64,000 bases of DNA, from positions 41,813,967 through 41,877,966 of the forward strand of contig NC_064437.1 of assembly GCF_023343835.1 (NCBI RefSeq). The letters are read 5' to 3'. This DNA is from Lagopus muta. Lineage: Eukaryota; Chordata; Aves; Galliformes; Phasianidae. Positions 37,757-50,228 of this stretch are shown here, piece by piece (positions within the stretch are counted from its first letter, which is position 1; each line of letters begins with the position of its first letter). Position numbers and translations under genes: made by a program. The notes beneath the pieces were generated by a model. The model was not told the DNA's origin. It did no database searches and was given only the letters and a program-made list of their open reading frames with translations.

Positions 37757-40700
37757 ATGGAGTGGTGGGCACTTGGGGGCTACATCTGCCTTCTCTGCTT
37801 CTCCTTCCTGAGCACAGCAAGAGGTAAGGGGCATCGCGCGGTGGGTCCATGCCAATGGACCCTGCAAATGACCGTGGATGGAGAGGGATGGCAAAATCTG
37901 GGGATGGTGGAGGTTCTCCTTGGGGGGAAAATGAAAGCCAAACCTCAACAAGTAGATCAGATTCACAGGAGAGTTTAGAGTTTTAGAAAAGAGATCAGAC
38001 TGAACGTGTTATGGCAAAGGTGCTGCTTACCCCACATTGTGTGTGTATAGGAACAAGAGTGGTGACCCTAAGTAATTACGAGCAAATCAGTATAGTACAA
38101 AGAGGGGCTTTGGCCCAATGCTGCCCCACATCTTCATTTCACCCTATCACAATGTCAGCAGTTTAATTAAGAATTAGTGGGTCTGTACAGCTACTTATCT
38201 GCTCGGGAGGGGAAAAGGGAAAACATAAGATATGAGGAGTACAGCCTCTTCTCTTCTCCCAGAAACAAAATTCACATACAAGTGTTGCCCCCAGATTAAC
38301 GTCCTTTACTTTAATGAATGTGCACAGCTTAAAAGCCCCTACAGAACATCTCTCCTGGCCATGGGCATCCTTAAAATTCTCTTCAAGATTAAAGAGTCTT
38401 TCTATGAGTTTTGCCAAAAACTTAAAAGTCTCCAAGTAGTGCCCCATGCTTGGCTGTGGTTTATGAGGCAAGAGTGGAAACAGAGCCAGGAACCAGCTGC
38501 CACCCTGCGAAAACCCACATTTCCCTTACCCACCTGTACTTCTGAACTGGGAAAGCAGGGAAGAACAGCACAGGTGTAGCAGAACAGCTTTCTGAATTGT
38601 CCCTGGAAATTTCGGATGTGAGAAGAACCCAGTGCAGCTCATAATTATCCTTAGAGATCAGCATGTGGGGAACATGGGGACCAGCGGCCATGGCTGCATC
38701 CCCCTGATGCTTGCCATGTCCCCAGGCAGCCCATGGATGCTTTCCTTCCAGCCGGGCACGTTGTACTATTACCACTATGCCCTGGCCGTACAGCTGGGTC
38801 CTGTGGCTGGCCTGTCCCCATCTGGGGGCTGGCTGCGGGCACAGGCTGTGGTCAAGATACATCAGCTCCACAGGGACCCCAGCAGGGATGACCTGCTCCA
38901 GCTGCAGGTACGGCAAGCAGTGATGTTGCATTCTTTTTCCTCCACAAAAATGCATAGCAGTTTCACAGCAGACATCTTTGCCTTTTGCTGTCATAGATCC
39001 AAGACCTGAAAGCCCAGCAGGAGCCTGAGGGTACTGGAGGTCCTCCCATGGACATTGCACTGAACAAGAAACTACAGTCAGATCTTGAAAAGCCAGTTTT
39101 CATCTCCTGGAGCAGTGGGAAGGTCAGCTGGAGGCTTTCTGCAAAACTTACTTGGCTATGGAGCCCATTGGAGCTCCTCATTCTGTATTCCCATCAGGTC
39201 ACAAGGGGGAGAACGAGGTGGTGGGTGCAGCAGTACAGAGCTCTTGTGGTCCAGTATTACCTCATCCTCCAAAATGGTCCCAATGTTGGGATGTGAACTT
39301 TGGGTTGCAGGGGAGATGCCTTTCTACAAGGAGAGCCATTCCCAGAGCCTGATGCCAGGTCTCTCCCTCTCAGATCAAAGCCCTGTATGGGGATGAAACA
39401 GAAAGCACCCTGATCACCAACCTGAAGCGAGGAGTTATCAGTCTGCTCCAGCTCCAGGCCCACACCGGCACCATCATGGAGGTAGGGGTGGTAAACAACA
39501 ATAAGAATGAGCGCGTTTACCAAATCATCTTCCCTTGGATGAAGGAAAAATGTCCACCAGCATTTCTGCTAGGTGGGGTTTATCTGTGTTTCAGGAAGAT
39601 GCCTCTGGAAGCTGCCAGGTCACATACACCGTGTCCAACCACTCCATAGTAAAGACAAAAGATCTCCTCAGCTGCACAAAGCCAAAAATGGGATATGCCT
39701 CTGTGAACAAAGCAAGTCCATTTCTCTGGTGATGGTGGCTCAGCTTATAGCTAGCATCAATGAGAGCTTGCCCAGCACTTCCAGCTCAAAAGTTGGGAGA
39801 AGCTGGGAGATGGCGAGAGGAACGGTTGATCCCTTTTCCTTCTTGTTTTCCCTTTTTACAGATGTTTGGCATCCAGTGGCAGCCCTACAGCAGAAGCCTG
39901 TACGTGGTGAAGCACAGCCTGCTGCAGTCGGTGCTGGCAGAGGAGAGTCACGCACTGTCCCTAGTCTTGAGGTCCACCACTGGAGTCAAAATCAGCTCAA
40001 GGTGAGTGATGTTGCCATGCAAGATCCCGAATTGGGCACATGATGAACATACATCTATGGAGATAAAGCTATTTTCTTCATGGAGGCCGCATCAGACACC
40101 TCTTGATAGCTTTCAGCCTGCATCTCCTTCTTCAAACCTCCATGATCCCAATCATCCTCCAAACAAGGGTGTGAAGGATGAAGTACCTCTCAATGATTTC
40201 CTCTCTCTCAACAGGCAGGAGCTCAAGTTGGTGTCCTCAACGTCCAGTCCTTCAGGGGCAGCTGAACAGAGCCTTGAGAACATGCTGGCTAGCATGGAGG
40301 GACAGCACCAGCCCCTGGCAATAGCCAGCCTGCCTTTCAGGAGGGACTGCACCCACTGCCCTTCGGTTGGTGGCTTTATGCATCCCCATAACCCTCCATG
40401 TGTTCAGCCCCTGGCTGTGGGATATGGGGTCAAACCATTGATATCGTACACAGCTAACACATCCAGTCAGTTTAAACACATCGCAGATCTGAGCTCAGGA
40501 AATCCAGTCACACTGACAAGGACCCATACATCCCATAGGGTCACTTCCACTCCTAAATGTTTCCTGAAGTATAAACATGATTCCTTAATCCAAGATGTAA
40601 AAGGAAGTGGCTGAACTCCACCAAACATTGTCCTTCCAGCTGAGAGCCTATCTGAAGACCTTTGACAGCCGGCGTGTCAAAATGGACATCTCGAAGGCAG

Positions 40701-43700
40701 CAACTACATGGCAGTTCCAGAGGTTCATCCAGATGCTGCGCGGTGCCAAGAAGAGAGATGTGCTGCAGCTGCTGAAGAGAGCACCTGAGGAGACACTGTG
40801 AGGCTCCCCATAGCTAGCCCTCCAAAAGGGGCTTTCTGCACCAGTAAATACTGTGCAGGACCACAGCACGCGGGGTCGCTGATGGCACCACTGCTCTCGC
40901 TCCTCTTGCCCCAGCCCCTTCATGGTAGAGGCAGCAGTGGCTGCGCAGTCAGTGCCAGCCTTGGCAGCTCTCTCAGACTTCCTGGATTTCAGCAAGAAGC
41001 CCAGGTCCCTGCTGGAGACATTCCTGTACGCAGCAGCCTTCTCTCCCCGGCCTACAAAAGAGCTGCTGCGTTTGGTGCTGGTAGGTGGGGATATTCCCTC
41101 CAGAGAGGCCTGAGCCCAACATTAAACCTTGCCCACCCCACCAATTTTCTCTCGTAGCTTTCCTGGCAAAGCCTCCCACTATAGGCACAATGTACAATTT
41201 TCAGCCAGTATACTACACTCATTCCTTAAAAGCAAGGTTAGCCAATGAAAACTTCTCAAAAGGCTTTGGTGACATCATATCATCAGACAACAAAGTAAAT
41301 TTTCTGTCTCTCCACAACTTTGAGAACTGACTTTTCATAGCTTCCCTCAGCCTACCCCTCGAAAGCCCAGGATGGGTCCTCCTATCCTTTCAGTCCAGAA
41401 GGAATGGCAAAAAAAATATCAATACATAGATTTATTCTATAGACTAAAATATATCTGTAGAAATAGAGCTTCCTATTTATATGATTGTTTTACATGCTTT
41501 TAATGGGATGCTGCCAATGAGAGTAGTGCTCCTCAGAGGATAAGCATTCAGCAGAAAGTGTTTTATGTCAATGTATTACAAACATTGAAAGCTTAATTAG
41601 AGCTACTGAAAAATTTTAACCTGCCAAGCCATGCACATCCTCCCTTAAAGGCAGGTAAGAACTAGCTTTTCCTTTCTTCCTGATAAATGCTTTGAAATAA
41701 CAGCTGAAACATTCTCCTCCTTTCTCCTTTGCCCCATTTTCTCCCATTCTATAATGCTCCTTGCTCTGCCCAGGACAAGCTGGATGGGAAGCAGATGGTA
41801 CCTGAGGTCCGGGACACAGGGATGGTGGCCCTGGGCTCTCTGGTGGGCAAGCTGTGCCGGCAGCAGCTGTGTGGGCTGCAGGTGAGTCCTGCAAACTCAG
41901 CTCAGGTCCCTCAGCCTTCCAGCTCCTTTGGGGTTACCAAAACTTCCCCTCACCCTCACCTCACTCTCCTTGACTTCTGCTCTCTTGTCAAACCCAACAA
42001 GGAGGTGGAGCACAGCATGGAAACCATCCTCACAGGGCTGAGAAGTGCCGAGAAGGAGCACGAGGCAGTCACCCACCTGCTGGCCCTGGGGAACACACAG
42101 CTCCCCAGCACCATCCCCACCCTCCTGGAGCATGCAGAGAAAGGTCCTACAGCCGTGGCAGCTGCAGCTATCAGCTCCCTGCGGCAATTCCCTGCCCAGC
42201 ACATCACCAGCGAGGTACCCAACATACAAGCTTGTCTTCCCTTTGGGGTCCTTGCCACCACTTGCATGCCAGGACCTCAAACTGCCTCTCAAACTGCCAT
42301 CTCACATCAGGTGAAAAGAGCAATGAGGAAGATCTTCCATGAGAAGAGGAAGAGCTACGAGAAAACGTGCCGCTTGGCTGCTGCAGAAATCCTTTTGGAT
42401 AACACACCCTTGCCCATGGATGTCATCAACATCTTGCTGGCTGCTCACCAGCTGGGAACAGAAGCAGCAACTTTCCTGTTGCTGAAGGTGCAGAGCAGCC
42501 TGCATGCCAACCACCACCCAGCAAGGTAGATTTTGCTTTTTGTCCTTCCCAACACTTCAGCTGTAGCTTTTGAGCTGTGGATCCAGACTCATGTTTTCAG
42601 CAGTCCTTGGAGGTCAACACTGTGGCCTGTGGTGCAGCACACAGTGTGTAACCACATTAATCTCTCTATCTGCACAGAACAAACCAGCACTAACAGTTTT
42701 CAGAGCTAAGCAGAAGCTGCACACAAATATTCAGATGGTTTATCCTAGTTTATAGAGGAGAGGGGAATTCCAGGATAGCCTCAGACTATTCGTTTCCTTC
42801 TTTGCTTGCACTGTCAGCAAATAGCTCTGAAATTTGTATTTCCTACCTTTCTTTGTACAGTTCACTCACATTTTCCTATCCTCGCAATCTTTTCATACCA
42901 TATCCCTCTTGCTTCCAGGAAGATAATGAATGACATCATGAGAGACCCTCGGATAAACAACTACAACTACTTTTCGAAAGCTGGCATCTCCTCCTCCTTC
43001 TCAGGACCTCTGACAGGTGACATCACAGGGGCACGGCCCCCTGAAGAAGTGAAGGAGGGCTGGTGGGGAAGGGCAGGTTGCAGCAGAGGCTTCAGCTTTC
43101 AGGAAACACCCCCAAAATCTTGGGTTGAGCAGTCTCCAGCACCACCCAAAGTTGGCCAATTGCTACTACCAGAAGTTTGGCTCCCTCTGATGCCCCTGCT
43201 TTGAGCTGAAAGTGGGTTAGACCACACCATATGTTTTCCCATATCTTGCTGATTTGAAAGAGGAACATCAGCTGGAAAGGAAGCCAGGAGTAGGCTGTAG
43301 GTGGGAGCTAGTTATCTCCCTGATAAGTCAAAATATTTAGCCCCATTCCTCAGTTCTTTCAGTATTTTTAATAAGCTCCTTTACTGAGCTTTTAATAAGC
43401 TCTCTTGTACTGAGATTAAAAAAAAAATCATCAAACTTCAGAGAAACTGTAGCAATTCATGCTTGCTAAATATCTGCCTAAATCTTCACCCTCCAGCCCC
43501 CATTTCAAATGATCTCAGCCTAGCTTTGTAGGGGACACGGGGAGGCAAAATATCCAACATATGCAAGAAAAACACTGCACTGCCTCATCCCTTGCTTATA
43601 GCCAGAATGGAAGGAGATGGCACAGAGATTTCCTCCCTGAATAACTTAGCTTCATCAGGTAGCTCTATCTTTCAGCCACCAAGGAACTGCTCTCCACCTT

Positions 43701-45948
43701 CGGGCTGGACCTGCTGTTTTTGGAGAGTGGGTTCCTGAGAAAGAGCGTCTCCGACTTCTCACTGCTCAGCCACGACTGGCATCTTCGTGCAGCTCAGGTA
43801 AGAGACAGCAGTGGGTTTGGCTTCACCACCCTACCCAGAGGACCCCACTGCTGCAGAAGTCACTGATGGGTAGCCACGCTCTGAAGAAGATTGCCTACCC
43901 AAAAGGGTTGGCCAAGGATAGCAGCTCGAATAGCATCACAGTGCCTGAAATGGACCCCTCAGTCATGCTCTGTGCAGCTCATGTCTCCATTTCTGTGGTT
44001 TAGGTCACTATAGAAGCACAAGGGATGGAGTCAATGCTGGGAGAAAACACCTTGGAAGGGGAAGAGGGGCCAGAGCTCATGGTTGGGATGTCTGCCATCT
44101 TCTTCGATGTCCAGTTGCGGCCGATCGTCTTCTTCCAGGGATATGCAGACTTAATGGCCAAGGTTCTGCTGAGCAGTGGGGAACCCACAAGTGTGGTCAG
44201 AGGGAACCTCCTGCTAATGGACCATCACCAGGTACTGGTGGGATGAACTGTCTTTCCCAATACTGGCCTCAAGGCAGGTCCATGGTAATGCCTAGGGAAT
44301 CTCACACCTAAAACCTGCTGGTAGATACTTGTCCACCATGGCTATACATCTCAGATCAGGGTGGCACTGCCACAGGTCTCCAGCAGTTTGTAAAATCCTC
44401 TCCATTTCCCAGGTCATCCCTCTGCAGTCTGGTCTCCAGGCAGTGGTCAAACTTCAGGGTGGACTTGGGCTTGATATCTCAGCCAACGTGGATGTGAACA
44501 TCTGGGAGCAGGAACTGAAGACCAGTGTTAACACCAGGTGAGAAGGTCCAGGGATTCCATCACTCAAGACAAGGGTTTGTGGAGTTGTCCAGTGCCCAGA
44601 ACTCAGTGCCAGACCTTCACTCTCCCTTCTTGCAGGGGAAGCCTCACCATTGATTTCCAGGCAGAATTGGATGCTCCTTTCCTCCAAACCACCCTGAGGA
44701 GCCAGATAGAGGCAGAAACTTCAATCTACTTTGACACCATCCTGAGGTTTTCCAGCAGCCCTGTGCTCATGTGCCTGCAGCTGAGGGAGGGGCAGGTGCC
44801 CTACAGGTAAGCTCTGGATGCAGGCTGCAGTTGGGGCCCATGTAGTACCAGTCAGTGATTATCCCACACAGTGGCTGACAGAGCTCTTCACCAAGTGCAG
44901 ACCACACCTGTCCTCAGCACCAAAAAGAGGTGCTAAGTCTGCTTTGTGTGAGAACCATTTATTCTGCCACTTATCCCTCAACTCCAGACATTGCAGCAGT
45001 TCTTCCTCATGGACGCTTTTGAAATATAACAGCCTCTGACAGCTTTTACTGGAGGCACCAAAGGTTCAAGAATCAAAGACATTGTACACAAAAAAAGAGA
45101 TCGAAGGAAATCCACTCGCAAAGCAGATGCCAAAGGCTGGGAGAATAACACAGATTTAATGCATGGCTGCATAACACAGGTTTAACATATATAAGGATTA
45201 ATGTATATAATGAAAATGTCTTATGAGGCAATAATACAGACACTACATTCAAGAAAACATAGTCCAGAAAGAATTTGGACAGTCTTGGTGAGAACAGTGG
45301 CATGGCAGTGTGTCACACAGAGCCCCATGCAAACCCTCTTCCAGCTACTGCACTTCTTATCACAGGTTGGGTGAGAGCAACCCAGCCAGTGAGGGATCCA
45401 CACAAGGGATCTGTGCAATGGACAGCAAACCCCATATCCCCCTCCCTCATCCTGCAGGGCAGGGAAAGGTCTCATCAATCACATGCTTCCTCTAGAACCA
45501 TCATGGAGGTGCCCAAGTTCAGTTTGAATGGGGCCCTGGTTAGTCTAACCTGGTGGAGGGCAACCAGGCCACTGCAGGGGGTTGGAACTTAATGATTTTT
45601 AAGGCCCCTTCCAGCACAAACCGTTCCATGACTGTGTGCTTTATAGGGAGAAGGACTTCTTGGGGACCAGAGGGAATTAGTGGGAGATAAAGGTCCCGCA
45701 TGCAAATAGGTGTGTGAATAGCCAGCCTGGTAGGTGGATAAGGTCCTCTACCACCATCACAGCCTCCTGACCTCCTGCTTTTCCCTTGTTCTAACAGAGA
45801 GATCTTCACCATCTCCACATTTGCTGGCAACCAGAGCAGCACTGTCCGAAAAGGCCGGCAGGGCACCATGCCTGCCCGGGAGTTTGCCCTGCACCAGGCC
45901 AACTCCGACATGTGCCACCTGCTGCTCATGGCAGAAGAGGGAGTGTAG
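37757..45948 (+). CDS. MTTPL: microsomal triglyceride transfer protein large-subunit paralogue (complete)
   Basis: MTTP proteins load lipid onto nascent apoB-type lipoproteins in the ER lumen as a complex with PDI. Eighteen exons: 37757-37823, 38726-38907, 38997-39122, 39374-39481, 39595-39711, 39862-40001, 40215-40365, 40640-40797, 40915-41080, 41774-41881, 42002-42214, 42311-42525, 42919-43016, 43676-43797, 44004-44231, 44413-44537, 44636-44806, 45798-45948. The total is 2646 nt, 881 aa (MTTP 894). All phases agree. A signal peptide (MEWWALGGYICLLCFSFLS) leads into the vitellogenin/LPD-N lipid-transfer fold: the beta-barrel, then the helical region (LSDFLDFSKKP, FHEKRKSYEK), then the C-terminal sheets with GMSAIFFDVQLRPIVFF and LQSGLQAVVKLQGGLGLDI, where similarity to MTTP is highest. 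The intron after 39711 is GC-AG. It is a paralogue rather than MTTP because identity is only partial and the location differs. The symbol is the one I believe is used for this avian gene. Confidence 0.93.
45490..45640 (+). mobile_element. CR1 LINE, 3' fragment
   Basis: A CR1 terminus with GGGCAACCAGGCCACTGCAG, GGGGTTGGAACTTAATGATT and CCCTTCCAGCACAAACCGTT. It lies in the last intron of the MTTP-like gene, in sense orientation, about 160 bases before the final exon. Confidence 0.9.
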
Positions 45949-46911
45949 GAGACAAGAACATACAGGACAGGGCTACCGTATCCCTGCCTGCCATGCACCC
46001 TGGTTCTCCATGAGCTGGCCAAACCTCTGCCCATCTCTGCCACAACCAGATTGCTGTAAAAACAAAACAAAACAAAACAAAAAAGTGAAATGAAAGCATC
46101 AAAAGAGGTAGAGGAACTGCTGCAGGGCAGCAAGAGGCACCCCTTGCTTGGAGCCAGGATCTTTTCACCTCTTAGTTTTTTCAACCTGAACTCTTCTCCT
46201 TCATGGGCATTGTCTGAAGCTAGAGAAATCCATATAACAAGCCTTGTGATACACAGCCTTCTTTTGCAAATAAGTTTCTGATAGCCCAAAAAAGCATGCT
46301 ACAGTCTGATAGTCCGTCCATTTATTAAACATTTGGAATGGAACATCACATCTGCAGCTGGCAAGGAGAAAGTTGCCCACAAGGGAGGGAATAACGTCAC
46401 CACACATTAATGCACAGTTTTGAGGCTGCCAAAGAGTCCAGGAGCATGGAAAATAAATACATTTCTGGAGGAGGTGCGAGTTGGTTTTCTTTCCTTTGTT
46501 TGGTTTTTTAATTTATTTTTATTTTTTAAACACAGCCACATAGATATTCATCCCAGAATAATCCTCAGGGAGAGAAAGCACAGCAAGACCAAACACTGCA
46601 TAACCTGTTGCCAATTATTGTATGTTCTTTCTAGTGTAATTGAGTGTGTTTGCATCTATTTGCATATGAAGGCAATCCAGCTCTATCACAGCTTAGACCT
46701 GCTCCCGTTGTTCCTGCCAGGAAGCTGCATTTTGTTGCCAGGGATATGGCCAGTGTCACAGCAGGCAGCAGGGATGAGCCCAGGAGGGGAACTGCTGGGA
46801 TATCAGTGAGGTCAGATTTGTGACTGATGCACGAAGATACAGAAGAAAAGCAGAGGAATGTGACCCATGAAGCTTAAGGAAAGCTGGACAAAAACCATCA
46901 GGAAACTTTAA
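45949..46911 (+). other. MTTP-like 3' UTR and spacer
   Basis: The stretch after the stop contains an AAAAC repeat at about 46058-46084, an AATAAA at 46452-46457 (candidate polyadenylation signal, about 500 bases after the stop) and a T-rich tract at 46494-46530. No exon is recognised. Confidence 0.5.
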
Positions 46912-49587
46912 ATGCAGAGAGTCTACCCAACAGCAAACCCCGTCTGTAGGATAGACCAGCAGTCTCAGTCCTCATCTCAAAGCAGGGAGAAATGTGATAA
47001 AGACAGAGCCAAAAAAACGGGAACAAATAGGGGAAATCAGAAGATGGGGTGGGGGCTGTGGAGCAGGGAGTGGCTGCAGGGAAAAAGAGCCATGAGATGT
47101 TTCATGACCTTTGGCATATCCATAACAGCTCTGCCTATCCCCCTCAGTAAGGTGATCCTCACCAACAGTTCCTGCTCTCACACAAGATTTTAGCATGGAA
47201 GAGAGAAGAATTAGGTGTTTTGAGATTGCACGGGACAAAGACACAGAAAGAAAACACTGACTCTAGCATAGGTAGCATGCAGAACTTGTCTCAAGTCACA
47301 AAAAATTCAGCTGGGCAACCATGTGGTTCAAGCTGTGAGTACAGGCTGCCAAAATGTTTGGGAAATTCTCCATCCTGTGAGTATTTGCAATGAATTACTG
47401 GTAGTTTAGTCCATCTTATGGGGCAAATGTAGTTTTGGGGCTTAGGTGCAGAGGGCAAGAGATCAAGAAGCTGAAGTGGTCCTTTCTGAAACTGAGGTCT
47501 TCCCAAAAAGCCTGGACAAGTACTACAGGCCGTTGGTGCTGGACGATCATCTCTCAATGCAGACATTATTCAATCAGAAATGGAAAAATCAAACCACTGG
47601 GGTCACATCTCCATCCCATCCCTTTCTTCCTCCTTATGGAAGCCAGCCAATACCAGTAGACCGGCATTTTCTTTGCACATGGGGGGTAAAAACCCACCTA
47701 TTGAGTGATGGCTTCTGCCTAGAGCCTCTTGTCTTCTTTTTGATCCAAAGTTTACATATTAACAGAGAAGCCTCTGGCCCCTCTTATCATCTGAACAGCA
47801 GTTCCCCTTCTCCGCTCCTAAGGGCAGCAGATGGAGATAGGATAGCCTCAAACCCACGTGCTGAAGGCAGTGTTCCAGCAACAGAGATACAGCAGCTTCC
47901 CCTTCTCTTGATATTTGGGATCTTTTGGTGACAATTTATGAAAATCACAATTATTTTGAAGTAAATATTGTTCTGCTGTTTTGCATTCTCCTCCCAAGTT
48001 GGATGGTTATCAGGCACAAACACAGAACACCTCTCCTGTACTACAGGGAGGCTCACCAGGGAAAGCAGCACTTCATTCCTTCCTGATAAGAATATGCCTT
48101 TGAATTATCTCAGTCCTTCTTTCTATTTGGAAATGCGCTTTTCAGAAAAAAAAAAAAAAAGAAAAAAAAGAAAAAAAAAAGGGACTCTGGGATTGTGACA
48201 ATGGAGACCCTGAGGTTTAAAGTAGCACAGTCTCCTGGGTTTGTCTGCTTCTCCCTGAAGGCACTAACATTATGCACTTAGGTTATGCACAGAAACAAAA
48301 GCAACGTGGGTTCTTTCTGTGTGTTTTCTCTTTGACTTTTAACATTACCAGACAGAGAAGTGAAGAGCAGTTCCCATGGACACTTCCAGCCAGCACAGCA
48401 TGACCAATACCACCCCAAAGCTATGCTTCCCAGAGATCTGCTTTTTAGTTCTGTATTCAGAGATCCCCAGAGATGCATAGCTAAATACTGCAATGAGACT
48501 GAGATAGGGACACAAGGCTCCTCCTGCTTCTACCAACCCCTGGAGCACCTTTAGGGATGAGAGCAGCCCTACAGAAGGTCTCTACAAGGCAGGGGATGCT
48601 GCCTTATTCTCTCCTTCCTATTTCTGCAAAGGTATTGGAGACTATCCAAGACTTGGCTTGAGAACTAAGCTTTCCCTACACCAAGGCTCTGCTGGTTACA
48701 GGACAATCTCATACAGAACCAACCTCAAGGACACAGAAAGAATCTGACCCAGGTCTTGCCCTCGGCTCTGAACAGGGGGATCCGGGTGACCGTGAGGAAG
48801 CAGCCCCTATCTCCTTGTACTGCTCCAATTGCTGCCAAGCTGCTGATAGCCAATGGCTGAATAAGAAAAGAGGCAGTACTAAGCCTCATCTTCCTCTGAG
48901 CCCCACTTGCTCCCTGGGGAAAGGGCAAAAATGGGGAGGGTCAAATTATCACCAGCTCCTCATCAGGATTTGGGCATTTTACATATTTCAGTTCTATTTG
49001 CTTGGCTGCTGTAGAGCATCTTCTGGAGCAATTGCCCTCCCAAGAGCGTCCTAAAGCTTTACAATCAGAAATGATGGGTGTCCAGAACATACTCCAGAAA
49101 TAGGGGAGAGGCACAGCTGGGAAGATCAGAGGGTGCCAGAACCCAAACTTCCCCTATTGCTTGAGGTGCTCCCACTTGACAGCAGCTGCTCAGCTCCCAG
49201 GGCTGCAGCAAGAGGCTAAACCTATGGCAACCCCAGGGAGCTCTTAGGAGCAACTTTTCTGCACAGCTCCCCAAGCCTTGTGTGTGGAGCTGCAGATCAG
49301 CAGTGACCTCCAGCGGCTGCTGCCAAATCCGACTGAGGTGTCAGGGCAGAATCACGGCGCTGTGCCATACAAGGGCTGGGTGCGTATCTCACTACTGGCA
49401 CCCAGGTCCATAAACTTTCCTCTTCCTAGCACAGTCCCACTCACTCAACGGGACGATAAAACATTACCTGTGCGTCTACTGCAGCTTTCTGTACGGACTA
49501 AACTATGGCAAAGACAGCGTGCACAAAACTGAGCAGCATGTGTGTGAGAAGATAGACAATGCACAGGAGATAGGCACTACTTCATAG
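46912..49587 (+). CDS. unrecognised candidate multi-exon gene with C-terminal Cys/His motif
   Basis: I do not recognise this protein. Candidate exons, all phase 0: 46912-47151, 47446-47685, 48702-48791, 49248-49379, 49435-49587 (stop TAG), about 284 aa. The last two are the best supported: frames agree across the junction at YKGW/SHSLNGT, the reading looks protein-like, and a cluster of AATAAA hexamers follows the stop by 67 bases. The end contains C-x2-C-x13-H-x4-H-x-C (from CVYC to HVC), which could bind zinc. Exon 2 carries a protein-like SLDKYYRPLVLDDHLSMQ stretch. The third exon has donor ACC/GTGAGG. The 46912 start follows an in-frame stop directly and is low-complexity, so it is the weakest exon. 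An alternative acceptor at 49267 would need another exon. No signal peptide or membrane segment is obvious. Confidence 0.45.
48146..48180. repeat. A-rich low-complexity tract
   Basis: Runs of A are broken by single G residues. It lies in a presumed intron of the unrecognised gene. Confidence 0.85.
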
Positions 49588-49653
49588 TTGCACACTTAAA
49601 GTGTTGGGGCAGATCTCTTATCATTCACTGCTTTTCAATCCTAGGCAGCTAGT

Positions 49654-49674
49654 AATAAATAAAAATAAAATAAA
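49654..49674 (+). promoter_or_regulatory. polyadenylation signal cluster
   Basis: Four overlapping or adjacent AATAAA hexamers begin 67 bases after the stop of the unrecognised gene. They support a transcript ending here, before the StAR-like promoter 0.6 kb downstream. Confidence 0.55.
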
Positions 49675-50228
49675 AACGTATCAGCATTTCCATGGCAAAT
49701 CCACTCACCAAATCTCCCATGCAGTTCTCAGGCACAGAGCTCTAGGGGAGCAGCAGTGTGGGTGGGGATGCTCATGTACCCACTGCAGCAATCAGTAAGC
49801 AAGTGGAAAAGCTGTAAGGTGTAACTGGGCACAGCTGTGCCCACAGGAATGGTGGTGGCATGAAGTTATCCCTGTGGGGACTAATTCGGACTGAATAAAG
49901 TAGGTGAGGAGATATTAAGGAGTGGCTTGAGGAGTTATGGCAACAGCAATCACCATCGTGACTTCTAAGGAGCTCCCATAGGAAGAAGTGGGATTTTCAA
50001 TAAGCAGGGCTTCCAGCATCTTCAACTGCCACACAAGTGCCACTGGTCACCTTTGCCAATCTGGGTGTGCAGCCATCGTCCCCAGTAAATCATCCAGGCT
50101 GGGAGCCACAGAAGTGTCACATTTCAGCCACATCCCATCTGTAGCCATACCCAATAAACCACAGTGCAGTGAGTGCTCATTCAGAAGAAAACATACCCTC
50201 TTCCTCCAGCCCCTCCTTCTGCTCGCCT

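Noticed and set aside
38251-38350. Possible second exon of the MTTP-like gene after TTCTCCCAG
   Set aside because: The 38726 exon joins exon 1 in the correct phase and aligns with MTTP; the 38251 segment does not.
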